A stretch of DNA of 64,000 nucleotides from Allobosea robiniae (GTDB taxonomy: Bacteria; Pseudomonadota; Alphaproteobacteria; Rhizobiales; Beijerinckiaceae): contig NZ_FNBZ01000006.1 in NCBI RefSeq assembly GCF_900102525.1, positions 1 through 64,000 on the forward strand. Direction: 5' to 3'. Shown here one piece after another: positions 26,017-33,534 of this stretch (the first letter of the stretch is position 1; every line of letters starts with the position of its first letter). Made by a program: the position numbers and the translations under genes. Under the pieces are notes generated by a model. It was not told the origin of the DNA and made no database searches. It worked only from the letters and a program-made list of their open reading frames with translations.

Positions 26017-27620
26017 TGACCGCGACCGCATCCGTCAGCGTCGACCCGATCACCGTCGAGGTCATCGGCTCCTCCTTCGCCTCGATCGCCGAGGAGATGG
26101 GCGAGGCGCTGGTCAAGGCGAGCTACTCGACCAACATCAAGGAGCGCCGCGACTGCTCGACCGCGCTCTTCGATGTCGAGGGCCAGACGCTCTGCCAGGC
26201 CGAGCATATCCCGATGCATCTCGGCTCCTTCATCGGCATCATCCCGCATATCCTGAAGCGCCACTCCGTCGCCGACATGAAGCCGGGCGACGTCTTCATC
26301 GGCAACGATGCCTATGAGGGCGGCGGCACCCATCTGCCCGATATCGTCCTGGCCGAGCCGGTCTTCCACGAGGGCGTGATGATCGCCTGGGCGGTGAACA
26401 CGGCGCACCACTCCGATTTCGCCGATCGCGGCCACGCCCATATCTACCAGGAAGGCCTGCGCATCCCGCCGATCCGCCTCTATGACGGCGGTGTGCTGAT
26501 GAAGGACGTGCAGGAGCTGATCCTGCTCAACTGCCAGGTCCCGCGCGAGCGCCTCTCGGACCTGCGCGCCCAGATGGCGGCGAACCGTCTCGGCGTCGAG
26601 CGCCTGCGCGCGCTCTGCGACAAATACGGCCGCGATACGGTGCTCGCCGCCGGCAAGGCTTTGCAGGACTATGCCGAGCGCAAGATGCGCGCCGGCATCG
26701 CCTCGATCCCGGACGGGACCTATCGCTTCTCCGATTCCTTCGACAATCCCGAGATCGACGAGCCGCTGACCTTCTCGGTCGCGATCACCGTCGCGGGCGA
26801 GGAAATGACGCTCGCCTTCGACTCGCCACCGCAGATGCGCGCCGGCTTCAACATGGTCTACACCGCGCTGCTCTCGACCGTGTACTACGCGGTCAAGACG
26901 GTGGCCGACCCGACCATCCCGCCCAATGCGGGGCTGGCGCGACCGCTCACCGTCACCGCGACCGAAGGCACGGTGCTGAACTGCGTCCACCCGGCCGCCG
27001 TCAACGGCCGCATCGCCGCCTGCCAGCGCGTGGTCGACCTGATCCACGGCGCCCTCGCGCAGGCCGTGCCGGACCGCGTCATCGCCGCCTGCTCGGGCGC
27101 AGTGGCATCCGCGACATTCGCCGGCGAGCAGCCCGGCAGCGGCGAGCTCTGGGTCTATCTGGAGACGATCGGCGGCGGTTCCGGCGCTCGGGCCAAGAAG
27201 GACGGCCTTCACGGCGTCCACGTCCACATGACCAATACCTCGAACCTGCCGGTCGAGGCGCTGGAGCTCGAATACCCGCTCACCCTGCTGCGCTACGAAC
27301 TGGTCGATGGCTCGGGCGGGGACGGCCGCCAGCGCGGTGGCATGGGCCTGCGCCGTGTCTACCGGGCCGAGGCGCCGTGCCGCCTGAGCGTCGACAACTC
27401 GCGGCTGACCTCGCGGCCCTGGGGCCTCGCCGGCGGCGGCGAAGGGCAGGGCGGATCGTTTTCCTTCAGCGAGGGCGTCGTCCCCTTCTTCAAGGGCGAC
27501 GGCGCGCTGGAGAAGGGCCAGATCGTCGAGATCATCACGCCCGGAGCGGGGGGCTACGGCCCGGCATCCGAGCGCAGCGCCGAGGCGCGGGCACGCGACA
27601 AGGCCGAGCAGCGGGGGTGA
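26016..27620 (+). CDS. hyuB: Hydantoinase/5-oxoprolinase subunit B
   Basis: A 534-residue HyuB protein. Its N-terminus VDPITVEVIGSSFASIAEEMGEALVKASYSTNIKERRDCS and the segments FIGNDAYEGGGTHLPD and VNTAHHSDF are characteristic of the B subunit. Near the C-terminus GGDGRQRGGMGL, a conserved glycine-rich turn, is present. The start ATG overlaps the HyuA stop (TGATG), so the pair is coupled. Full length. The substrate may be 5-oxoproline, a hydantoin or a related lactam; the FAD oxidoreductase and peptide binder beside it may belong to the same pathway. Confidence 0.9.
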   Translation: MTATASVSVDPITVEVIGSSFASIAEEMGEALVKASYSTNIKERRDCSTALFDVEGQTLCQAEHIPMHLGSFIGIIPHILKRHSVADMKPGDVFIGNDAYEGGGTHLPDIVLAEPVFHEGVMIAWAVNTAHHSDFADRGHAHIYQEGLRIPPIRLYDGGVLMKDVQELILLNCQVPRERLSDLRAQMAANRLGVERLRALCDKYGRDTVLAAGKALQDYAERKMRAGIASIPDGTYRFSDSFDNPEIDEPLTFSVAITVAGEEMTLAFDSPPQMRAGFNMVYTALLSTVYYAVKTVADPTIPPNAGLARPLTVTATEGTVLNCVHPAAVNGRIAACQRVVDLIHGALAQAVPDRVIAACSGAVASATFAGEQPGSGELWVYLETIGGGSGARAKKDGLHGVHVHMTNTSNLPVEALELEYPLTLLRYELVDGSGGDGRQRGGMGLRRVYRAEAPCRLSVDNSRLTSRPWGLAGGGEGQGGSFSFSEGVVPFFKGDGALEKGQIVEIITPGAGGYGPASERSAEARARDKAEQRG

Positions 27621-27630
27621 GATGGGTTGG

Positions 27631-27650
27631 CGAGGGCTGCGGCCCTCGCT
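27631..27650. terminator. Hairpin between convergent hyuB and ABC ATPase genes
   Basis: An 8-bp stem GCGAGGGC/GCCCTCGC with a TGCG loop lies between the two converging stops. It may terminate transcription from both sides, though no T-run follows on either strand. Confidence 0.5.
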
Positions 27651-27659
27651 CTGCGCCGC

Positions 27660-28757
27660 TTAGGCGGCAAGCCACAACAACGAGCGCGGCGACAGCCTGA
27701 GCGTCGCCCCGCTGCCGACCTCGAACAGGCCGCTGCCGGACTGGAACGGCACGTCGACCGCCACTTCCGTCGTGCCGATACGGACGCCGTAGCGCACGCT
27801 GGCGCCGAGGAACTCGCGATTGGCGACGGTGCAGGGCAGGGCCAGCATCCCATCGCCGGCCGGGCCGGCATCACCGAGACTGGCATGTTGCGGCCTGAAG
27901 ACGAGCTTGGCGCCCTCCGGCACCTGCGCATCGGCCGGAACCGGCACCCGCGTCCCGCCCTCGATCTCGAAGACTCGGGTCCCGCCGTTGCCGGAAAGCT
28001 TCCCCCCAAGGATATTCGCCGTTCCGAGGAAGCCGGCGACGAAGAGGTTCGCCGGCCGCTCGTAAAGCTCCATCGGCGTGCCGACCTGCTGGACGATGCC
28101 GTCATTCATCACGGCGATGCGGTCGCAGATCGTGTTCGCCTCTTCCTGGTCGTGGGTGACGAAGATCGTGGTCAGGCCGAGCCGCTGCTGCAGGTCGCGC
28201 AGTTCGCGGCGCACTTGCACGCGCATCTTGGCGTCGAGATTGGAGAGCGGCTCGTCGAGCAGCAGCACCTTGGGCTCGACCGCTACAGTCCGCGCCACCG
28301 CGACGCGCTGCTGCTGACCGCCCGAGAGCTGCGAGGGCCGCCGCTCGGCGAGATGGGCGAGGCCGACGAGTCCGAGCGCCGCCTCGACCCGCCGCTCGAC
28401 CTCAGCACGCTTCACGCCGCGTTCCTCCAGCCCGAAGGCGACGTTACGGCGCACCGTCATGTGGGGCCAAAGCGCATAGGACTGGAAGACCATTCCGACA
28501 TCGCGCTTCCACGGCGGCAGGTCGGTGATCGGCTTGCCGCCGATCCGGACCTCGCCGGTATCGGCATGGTTGAAGCCCGCGATCAGGCGCAGCAGCGTGG
28601 TCTTGCCGCAGCCGGACGGGCCGAGGAAGGCGAAGAACTCGCCCGGCTCGATCGCGAGGCTGACGTTCTTGAGCACATGGTTGGTGCCGTAGGACAGGTT
28701 GACGCCTTCGATATCGACGGCGACGGCGGGCGTGGTCAGGGAGACGGTCGCGTTCAT
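27660..28757 (-). CDS. AfuC/FbpC-type ABC transporter, ATP-binding protein
   Basis: A 365-residue ATPase of the iron/AEP/sugar-phosphate class. Walker A is GPSGCGKTTLL, the Q-loop is FQSYALWPHMTVRRNV, the signature is LSGGQQQRVAVAR, Walker B is LLLDEPLSNLDAKM and the switch is FVTHDQEEA. A TOBE-like C-terminal domain follows (LVFRPQHASLGD). It starts at ATG 28757; the open frame runs far upstream, antisense or out of frame to the permease gene. It is two bases from the permease stop, so it is the third gene of the importer operon. Confidence 0.85.
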   Translation of the reverse strand: MNATVSLTTPAVAVDIEGVNLSYGTNHVLKNVSLAIEPGEFFAFLGPSGCGKTTLLRLIAGFNHADTGEVRIGGKPITDLPPWKRDVGMVFQSYALWPHMTVRRNVAFGLEERGVKRAEVERRVEAALGLVGLAHLAERRPSQLSGGQQQRVAVARTVAVEPKVLLLDEPLSNLDAKMRVQVRRELRDLQQRLGLTTIFVTHDQEEANTICDRIAVMNDGIVQQVGTPMELYERPANLFVAGFLGTANILGGKLSGNGGTRVFEIEGGTRVPVPADAQVPEGAKLVFRPQHASLGDAGPAGDGMLALPCTVANREFLGASVRYGVRIGTTEVAVDVPFQSGSGLFEVGSGATLRLSPRSLLWLAA

Positions 28758-28759
28758 GA

Positions 28760-30475
28760 TCAGTGGCCCATTCCCTTGGCCTTCTGGCTGCGTTCGATGA
28801 TGAGATGGGAGAGGAAGGTGCAGGCCGCGACGAGGATCACCGCGACGACGCCGAGCGCGGCACCGGGTCCGCGCCCCGCCGCCGACTGCATGAAGACATA
28901 GAGCCCATAGGCCAGCGGCGCGTCGGAGTTGGACTGCACCAGCATCAATGTCGCCGAAAGCTCGACGGCGGCCGTCGAGAACGAGGTGACGAAGCCGGCG
29001 AGGATGCCGCCCGCCATCAGCGGTACGACGATGCGCCGGACCGTGCGCGCCTTGGTGGCTCCGAGGTTCTCGGCCGCTTCCTCCAGCGAAACCGAGATCT
29101 GCTGGAGTGCCGCGTAGCAGGCGCGCAGGGCATAGGGCAGGCGCCGGATCGCCAGCGCCATCACGATGGTGATCCAGAGCGCCGCGAGCGGCGTCCCGTC
29201 CGGCAGGGTGATGCCGTAGAAGGTCCTGAGATAGCCGATGCCGAGCACCACGCCGGGGATGGCGAGCGCGGCCGACGCCATCCAGTCGAGCCATTCGCGG
29301 CCGATCAACCTCGTGCGCAGCACCAGATAGGCGATGGCGACGCCGAGCACGACGTCGATGCCGCCGGCGATCGAGGCATAGATCAGCGTGTTCTTGATGT
29401 AGATCGAGCTCTCGCCGAAGACGCGGGCGTAATGCGCCGTGGTGAAGGCATCGGGCAGCGGCGAGAACGACCAGATCGTGGCGAAGGAGAGCAGCAGCAG
29501 GCCCAGATGCGGCGCCAGCACCAGCGCCAGGATCAGGATGACGATACCGTAGCCGAACACGGCCTCCATCGGCGTCATCACCCGCTTGGCGAGGCCGCCG
29601 CCGCCGCGCTGCGTCGTGGCATAGTCGCGGCCCTTGAGCGCCCGCGCCGAGAGCCACATCGCCAGCACGGAGGCGATGATCAGCACGACCGAGATGACAT
29701 AGCCCATCGGGTCGGCGATGCCGATCGAGGTCACCCTGAGATAGGCCTGCGGCGCCAGCATGTCCTTGACGTTAAGCAGGAGCGGCGTGGCGAGATCGTC
29801 GAAGACCTTGACGAAGACGAGTGAGGCGCCGGCGAGATAGCCCGGCATCGCCAGCGGGAAGACGATCCGCCGGAACAGCCGGAAGCCCGAGGAGCCGAGA
29901 TTCTGCGCGGCCTCTTCCATGGCGCGGTCGACATTGCGCAGCGCCGCCGAGAGGTTGATCAGGATGAACGGGAAATAATGGACCGACTGGACGAAGATGA
30001 CGCCGTTCAGCCCCTCCATGAAGTCGATCTTGAAGCCGAACCAGTCGTCGAGCAGCAGGTTGACCGAGCCGTTGCGGCCGAAGAAGAGCTGCATCGCCAC
30101 CGCGCCGACGAAGGGCGGCATGATCAATGGCAGGAAGCCGAGCGTCTGGACGATGGCCGCGCCGCGGAAGACGAAGCGCGTCGTCAGATAGGCCAGCGGC
30201 AGGGCGAAGACCGAGGCCCAGACCACTGACATCGCAGAGACATAGAACGAGTTCCACAACGAGCGCATGAACAGCTCGGTGCGGACGAAGTCGTAGAAAT
30301 TGACCAGAGTGAAGGTCGATGTGCCCTTCTCGGTGAAGGCGACATAGATCACCGTCGCCACCGGCAGCACCAGGAACATCAGCAGGAAGGCGGCGATCGC
30401 CAGCGCCAGCGCGATCTGGCCGGGCGTGCCGGCGATGCGACGGGGGCGGGGAACCGAGGTCGGAATGGCTGTCAT
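28760..30475 (-). CDS. AfuB/FbpB-type ABC transporter, fused two-domain permease
   Basis: A 571-residue permease with two BPD_transp_1 domains in one chain. EAA loops are MEEAAQNLGSSGFRLFRRIVFPLAMPG in the first half and LEEAAENLGATKARTVRRIVVPLMAGG in the second. A basic N-terminal stretch precedes the first helix. The architecture is that of iron and sugar-phosphate importers. It lies between a binding protein upstream, across a structured spacer, and its ATPase downstream. Confidence 0.85.
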   Translation of the reverse strand: MTAIPTSVPRPRRIAGTPGQIALALAIAAFLLMFLVLPVATVIYVAFTEKGTSTFTLVNFYDFVRTELFMRSLWNSFYVSAMSVVWASVFALPLAYLTTRFVFRGAAIVQTLGFLPLIMPPFVGAVAMQLFFGRNGSVNLLLDDWFGFKIDFMEGLNGVIFVQSVHYFPFILINLSAALRNVDRAMEEAAQNLGSSGFRLFRRIVFPLAMPGYLAGASLVFVKVFDDLATPLLLNVKDMLAPQAYLRVTSIGIADPMGYVISVVLIIASVLAMWLSARALKGRDYATTQRGGGGLAKRVMTPMEAVFGYGIVILILALVLAPHLGLLLLSFATIWSFSPLPDAFTTAHYARVFGESSIYIKNTLIYASIAGGIDVVLGVAIAYLVLRTRLIGREWLDWMASAALAIPGVVLGIGYLRTFYGITLPDGTPLAALWITIVMALAIRRLPYALRACYAALQQISVSLEEAAENLGATKARTVRRIVVPLMAGGILAGFVTSFSTAAVELSATLMLVQSNSDAPLAYGLYVFMQSAAGRGPGAALGVVAVILVAACTFLSHLIIERSQKAKGMGH

Positions 30476-30494
30476 GGGTGCGGCCGGGTGTCAT

Positions 30495-30618
30495 CCCGTG
30501 CGCGCTGCGGCATGCAAATGCCGCTGCGCAGACACGGGACCGTTGTCAGGAAAAGGCGCCTACTGGTCGCGCGGTCCCGTGTCTGCGCCGCAGCGTTTCA
30601 CGCTGCAGCGCGCACGGG
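30495..30618. repeat. Nested inverted repeat between binding-protein and permease genes
   Basis: Two stems nest inside one another. The outer pair is CCCGTGCGCGCTGC (30495-30508) with its complement at 30605-30618. The inner pair is a 17-bp perfect stem (30526-30542 with 30572-30588). The element fills most of the 174-base gap between the stop of the binding-protein gene and the start of the permease gene. It can fold into a long hairpin that would limit read-through or protect the upstream message. Confidence 0.75.
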
Positions 30619-30649
30619 AAGACCCGCGGGACGACGATGACGCGCGCGC

Positions 30650-31987
30650 TTACTTCGCCGCCTTGAGCGCCTCTTCTGCCCTGGCCTTGGCCTTGGCGTA
30701 GTTGTCGCGGGCGAAGCTCGCCCACTGCGCCTCGACCTCGGCCTGGCGGGCGCCCTTCTCCTTGCCGCCGGTGAAGGCGCCGCGCAGCTCGGGGCTCGCG
30801 GCCTGCGCCTCGCTCACCGGCATGGCGGCGATCAGGACGCGGGCCTCATCGGCCAGCGCTTTCGCCTTGTCGTTCGGCTTCTTGGCGAGCGCCGCATCGA
30901 CCTCGTGCAGCACCTTGGTGACACCCTTCAGCCCGCCGAGCTGGAAGGAGATCATCTGGTCGAACAGCGTATCGACGACCGCGGTGCGGCCTTCCGATTT
31001 GTCGACGTCGAAGCCGATCATCTTCTGGAAGCGCGGATCGGTGAAGGGGTTCGGATAGTCGGCGCCGGCCTTGGCATAGACGGCCGGGTTGACCGGCAGG
31101 CGGCGGATGCCGGGCTCGAGCAGCACTTCCTGGCCGGTCGGCGAGAGCAGGAACTCGATGAAGGCTTCAGCCGCAGCCTTGTTCGGCGGGTTGGCGATGA
31201 TGCCGACATTGGCCGGAACCACCGTCGTCACGCTCGGATAGACGAATTTGACCGGGAAACCGGAGGCCTGGGCCGAGAAGGCGAAGAAGTCGATGACGAT
31301 GCCGACGCCGACCTGGCCGGAATTGACCTGCTCCGGCACGCCGAAGGAGCGCTCGTTGATCGAGCGGAAATTGCCGGCCATCTCCTTGATGGTGCGCCAG
31401 CCCTTGTCCCAGCCCTCGCCCTGCAGGATCGTCTCGATCGTCAGGTGTGTCGTGCCGGAGCGCGAGGGCGCAGCGATCGACACATGGTCGTAGAACACGG
31501 GCTTGGCGAGATCCTGCCAGTCCTTGGGCTCGGGCAGCTTGTTGGCCTTGGCGTAACGGTCGTTCCACATGATGCCGTAGCCGGAGGCCGCGAAGCCGAA
31601 ATAGAAGCCGGCGGGATCGTTGATCGGATAGGAGCCGATCTTCTCGGGGATGCCGGTCGCCTTGGGCTTGTAGGCGGTGAGCAGCTTCTTGCCCTTCAGC
31701 ACCTCGAAGGCGTCGGGCGCCGAGGCCCAGAACAGGTCGACCTGGTTATTGGCCTTGGTCTCCTCGACGTATTTCACGCCGGCATTGGTGTTGCGGTTCT
31801 GCACTTCGAGCGTGACGCCCGGAACCGCCTTCTCGAAGGCCTTCTTGATCGGATCGGTGACGTCCTTGGAGAAGGAGGTCACTACGGTGACCTTGCCGGC
31901 GGGCGCCTGCGCCAGCGCGATGGCCGTAAACGAGGCGCTGAGCGACAGGCCGAGGGTGGCCGCGAGCGCGAGCCTGCGATTGAGCAT
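30650..31987 (-). CDS. AfuA-like ABC transporter, periplasmic binding protein
   Basis: A 445-residue SBP of the iron/sugar-phosphate type. The signal peptide is about residues 1-26 (ALAQAPAG). The mature protein has VTVVTSFSKDVTDPIKKAFEKAVPGV, VDLFWASAPDAFEVLKGKKLL and APSRSGTTHLTIETILQGEGW. It is longer than simple FbpA homologues and has an alanine/lysine-rich helical C-terminus. AfuA binds hexose phosphates and FbpA binds ferric iron; the residues seen here do not decide. It is expressed from a sigma-54-type promoter and is closely similar in motifs to the binding protein encoded at 35468-36844, which precedes a sensor kinase. Confidence 0.83.
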   Translation of the reverse strand: MLNRRLALAATLGLSLSASFTAIALAQAPAGKVTVVTSFSKDVTDPIKKAFEKAVPGVTLEVQNRNTNAGVKYVEETKANNQVDLFWASAPDAFEVLKGKKLLTAYKPKATGIPEKIGSYPINDPAGFYFGFAASGYGIMWNDRYAKANKLPEPKDWQDLAKPVFYDHVSIAAPSRSGTTHLTIETILQGEGWDKGWRTIKEMAGNFRSINERSFGVPEQVNSGQVGVGIVIDFFAFSAQASGFPVKFVYPSVTTVVPANVGIIANPPNKAAAEAFIEFLLSPTGQEVLLEPGIRRLPVNPAVYAKAGADYPNPFTDPRFQKMIGFDVDKSEGRTAVVDTLFDQMISFQLGGLKGVTKVLHEVDAALAKKPNDKAKALADEARVLIAAMPVSEAQAASPELRGAFTGGKEKGARQAEVEAQWASFARDNYAKAKARAEEALKAAK

Positions 31988-32042
31988 GATTTCCTCCGAA
32001 GCGTTTTTTCTGTTCGACGTCGAGGTCGATGGCTTCTTCTCA

Positions 32043-32057
32043 GCAACGGTGATGCCA
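32043..32057 (-). promoter_or_regulatory. Sigma-54 (-24/-12) promoter of the AfuA-like binding-protein gene
   Basis: On the minus strand TGGCATCACCGTTGC fits the TGGCAC-N5-TTGC consensus at every key base except the C at the sixth position, which is T. The GG and GC elements are correctly spaced. Transcription would begin near 32031, giving a leader of about 44 bases with CGGAGGAAATC in front of the ATG at 31987. The NtrC-type activator is encoded immediately upstream. Confidence 0.78.
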
Positions 32058-32125
32058 AGTGTCGGCGGCTTTGATTTCCTTGCGGAATTCGGAAGGAAGG
32101 GTCTTCAGATACCCAATTTCGGGGG

Positions 32126-32176
32126 CATGGCGGTAACCTGCCGGAGCCGCCGATGGGTCATTGCGGTAACATCGCC
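32126..32176 (-). promoter_or_regulatory. Candidate enhancer sites for the NtrC-type regulator
   Basis: The words CATGGCGGTAAC (from 32126) and CATTGCGGTAAC (from 32159) form a direct repeat 33 bases apart, close to three helical turns. They lie about 70-120 bases upstream of the sigma-54 promoter, the usual place for activator binding. The gene for the activator ends 3 bases beyond. Confidence 0.5.
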
Positions 32177-32178
32177 AC

Positions 32179-33534
32179 TCAGTCCGCGAGCGCCGCCGTG
32201 CCGCTCAAGCCATAGCGGCGCATCTTGAGGTAGAGCGTCTTGCGGGTGATGCCGAGCGCCGCGGCCGTGACGCCGATGCGCCCGTTATGGCGCTTCAGCG
32301 CGGCGCCGATTCCTTCTGCCTCCGCAACCGCAACCAGCTCCTCCAGCGTGCGTTCCGCGCCATCGGATGTGCCGGCGCCGGCATCCGCATCCTCGAAATC
32401 CTCGTCCATGCCGAGCAGGCTGCGTTCGGCGGCATTGCGTAGCTCGCGGACATTGCCCGGCCAGTCCTGCCGCGCCAGCCGCTGTAGCAGGTCGCGCCCG
32501 AGCGGCGGGGCCGAGCGGCCGACGCGGGCGGCGGCGAGCGCGAGGAAGTGCTGGAACAGCAGCGGAATATCCTCGCGCCGGTCGCGCAAGGGCGGCAGGC
32601 GCAGCGTCACGACGTTGAGTCGGTAGACCAGGTCTTCGCGGAAGCCGCCCGTCTTGGCGAGCGCGGCGAGGTCGCTCTTGGTCGCCGCGACGATGCGGAT
32701 ATCGACCGCGATCTCCTTGTTGGAGCCGAGGCGCTCGATCCGGCGCTCTTGAAGCGCCCGCAGCAGGCGCACCTGCGCGGCGATCGGCATCGACTCGATC
32801 TCGTCGAGGAAGAGCGTGCCGCCGCTGGCATGCTCGATCTTGCCGATCCGCCGCTCGCGCGCCCCGGTGAAGGCGCCGGCCTCGTGACCGAACAACTCGC
32901 TCTCGATCATCGTCTCGGGGATCGCCCCGCAATTCACCGCGACGAAGCGCCCGTTGCGGCGATTGCCGAGATCGTGCAGGGCCCGTGCCGCGACCTCCTT
33001 GCCGGTTCCGGTCTCGCCGAAGAGCAGCACGTCGGTATCGGCATCGGCCAGCAAGGCGAGCCGGCTGCGCAGGCGCGCGACCGCCGGCGAGTGCCCGACG
33101 ACGCGCGCCGCCCAAGGGTCCTCGGGATGGGCGCCGGCCTTCAGCGAGCGATTCTCGATGATCAGCCGGCGATATTCGCTGGCACGCCGGATCGTCTCGA
33201 TCAGGCGGACGGGATCGGCCGGCTTCTCGACGAAATCCCAGGCACCTTCGCGGATCGCCTTCACCGCCATGGGAACATCGGCATGGCCGGTGATCAGTAC
33301 GACCGGGATCTCCGCATCGACGGCGGTCACCGCGGAAAGCAGCCCGAACCCATCGCGGCCGGGCATGCGGACATCGCTGACCAGCACGACGGAGGCGTCG
33401 CGGCCAAGCTCGGCGAGCGCGGCATCGCCCGAGCGCTTCGCGGTGACCGCGAAGCCTTCGAGCTCCAGCGTCAGCCGCCAGGCTTCGAGCACCTCGGCAT
33501 CGTCATCGACGAGGACGATTGTCGGAGCGCTCAT
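32179..33534 (-). CDS. NtrC/PgtA-like sigma-54 response regulator
   Basis: A 451-residue activator in three parts. The receiver domain (1-120) has phosphoacceptor D54 in LVSDVRMPG. The AAA+ domain (about 145-370) has Walker A GETGTGKE at 173-180, sigma-54-contact loop GAFTGA at 220-225 and Walker B FLDEIE near 243. A Fis-type helix-turn-helix ends the protein (GRIGVTAAALGITRKTLYLKMRRYG). All catalytic motifs are intact. It overlaps the kinase gene by four bases (ATGA) and lies immediately upstream of a sigma-54 promoter. PgtA of the phosphoglycerate system has the same domain plan; DctD and NtrC also share it. Confidence 0.88.
   Translation of the reverse strand: MSAPTIVLVDDDAEVLEAWRLTLELEGFAVTAKRSGDAALAELGRDASVVLVSDVRMPGRDGFGLLSAVTAVDAEIPVVLITGHADVPMAVKAIREGAWDFVEKPADPVRLIETIRRASEYRRLIIENRSLKAGAHPEDPWAARVVGHSPAVARLRSRLALLADADTDVLLFGETGTGKEVAARALHDLGNRRNGRFVAVNCGAIPETMIESELFGHEAGAFTGARERRIGKIEHASGGTLFLDEIESMPIAAQVRLLRALQERRIERLGSNKEIAVDIRIVAATKSDLAALAKTGGFREDLVYRLNVVTLRLPPLRDRREDIPLLFQHFLALAAARVGRSAPPLGRDLLQRLARQDWPGNVRELRNAAERSLLGMDEDFEDADAGAGTSDGAERTLEELVAVAEAEGIGAALKRHNGRIGVTAAALGITRKTLYLKMRRYGLSGTAALAD

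Noticed and set aside
23797..26031. A 744-residue minus-strand open frame opposite HyuA.
   Set aside because: It is the antisense shadow of a strongly conserved HyuA frame and contains no recognisable motif.
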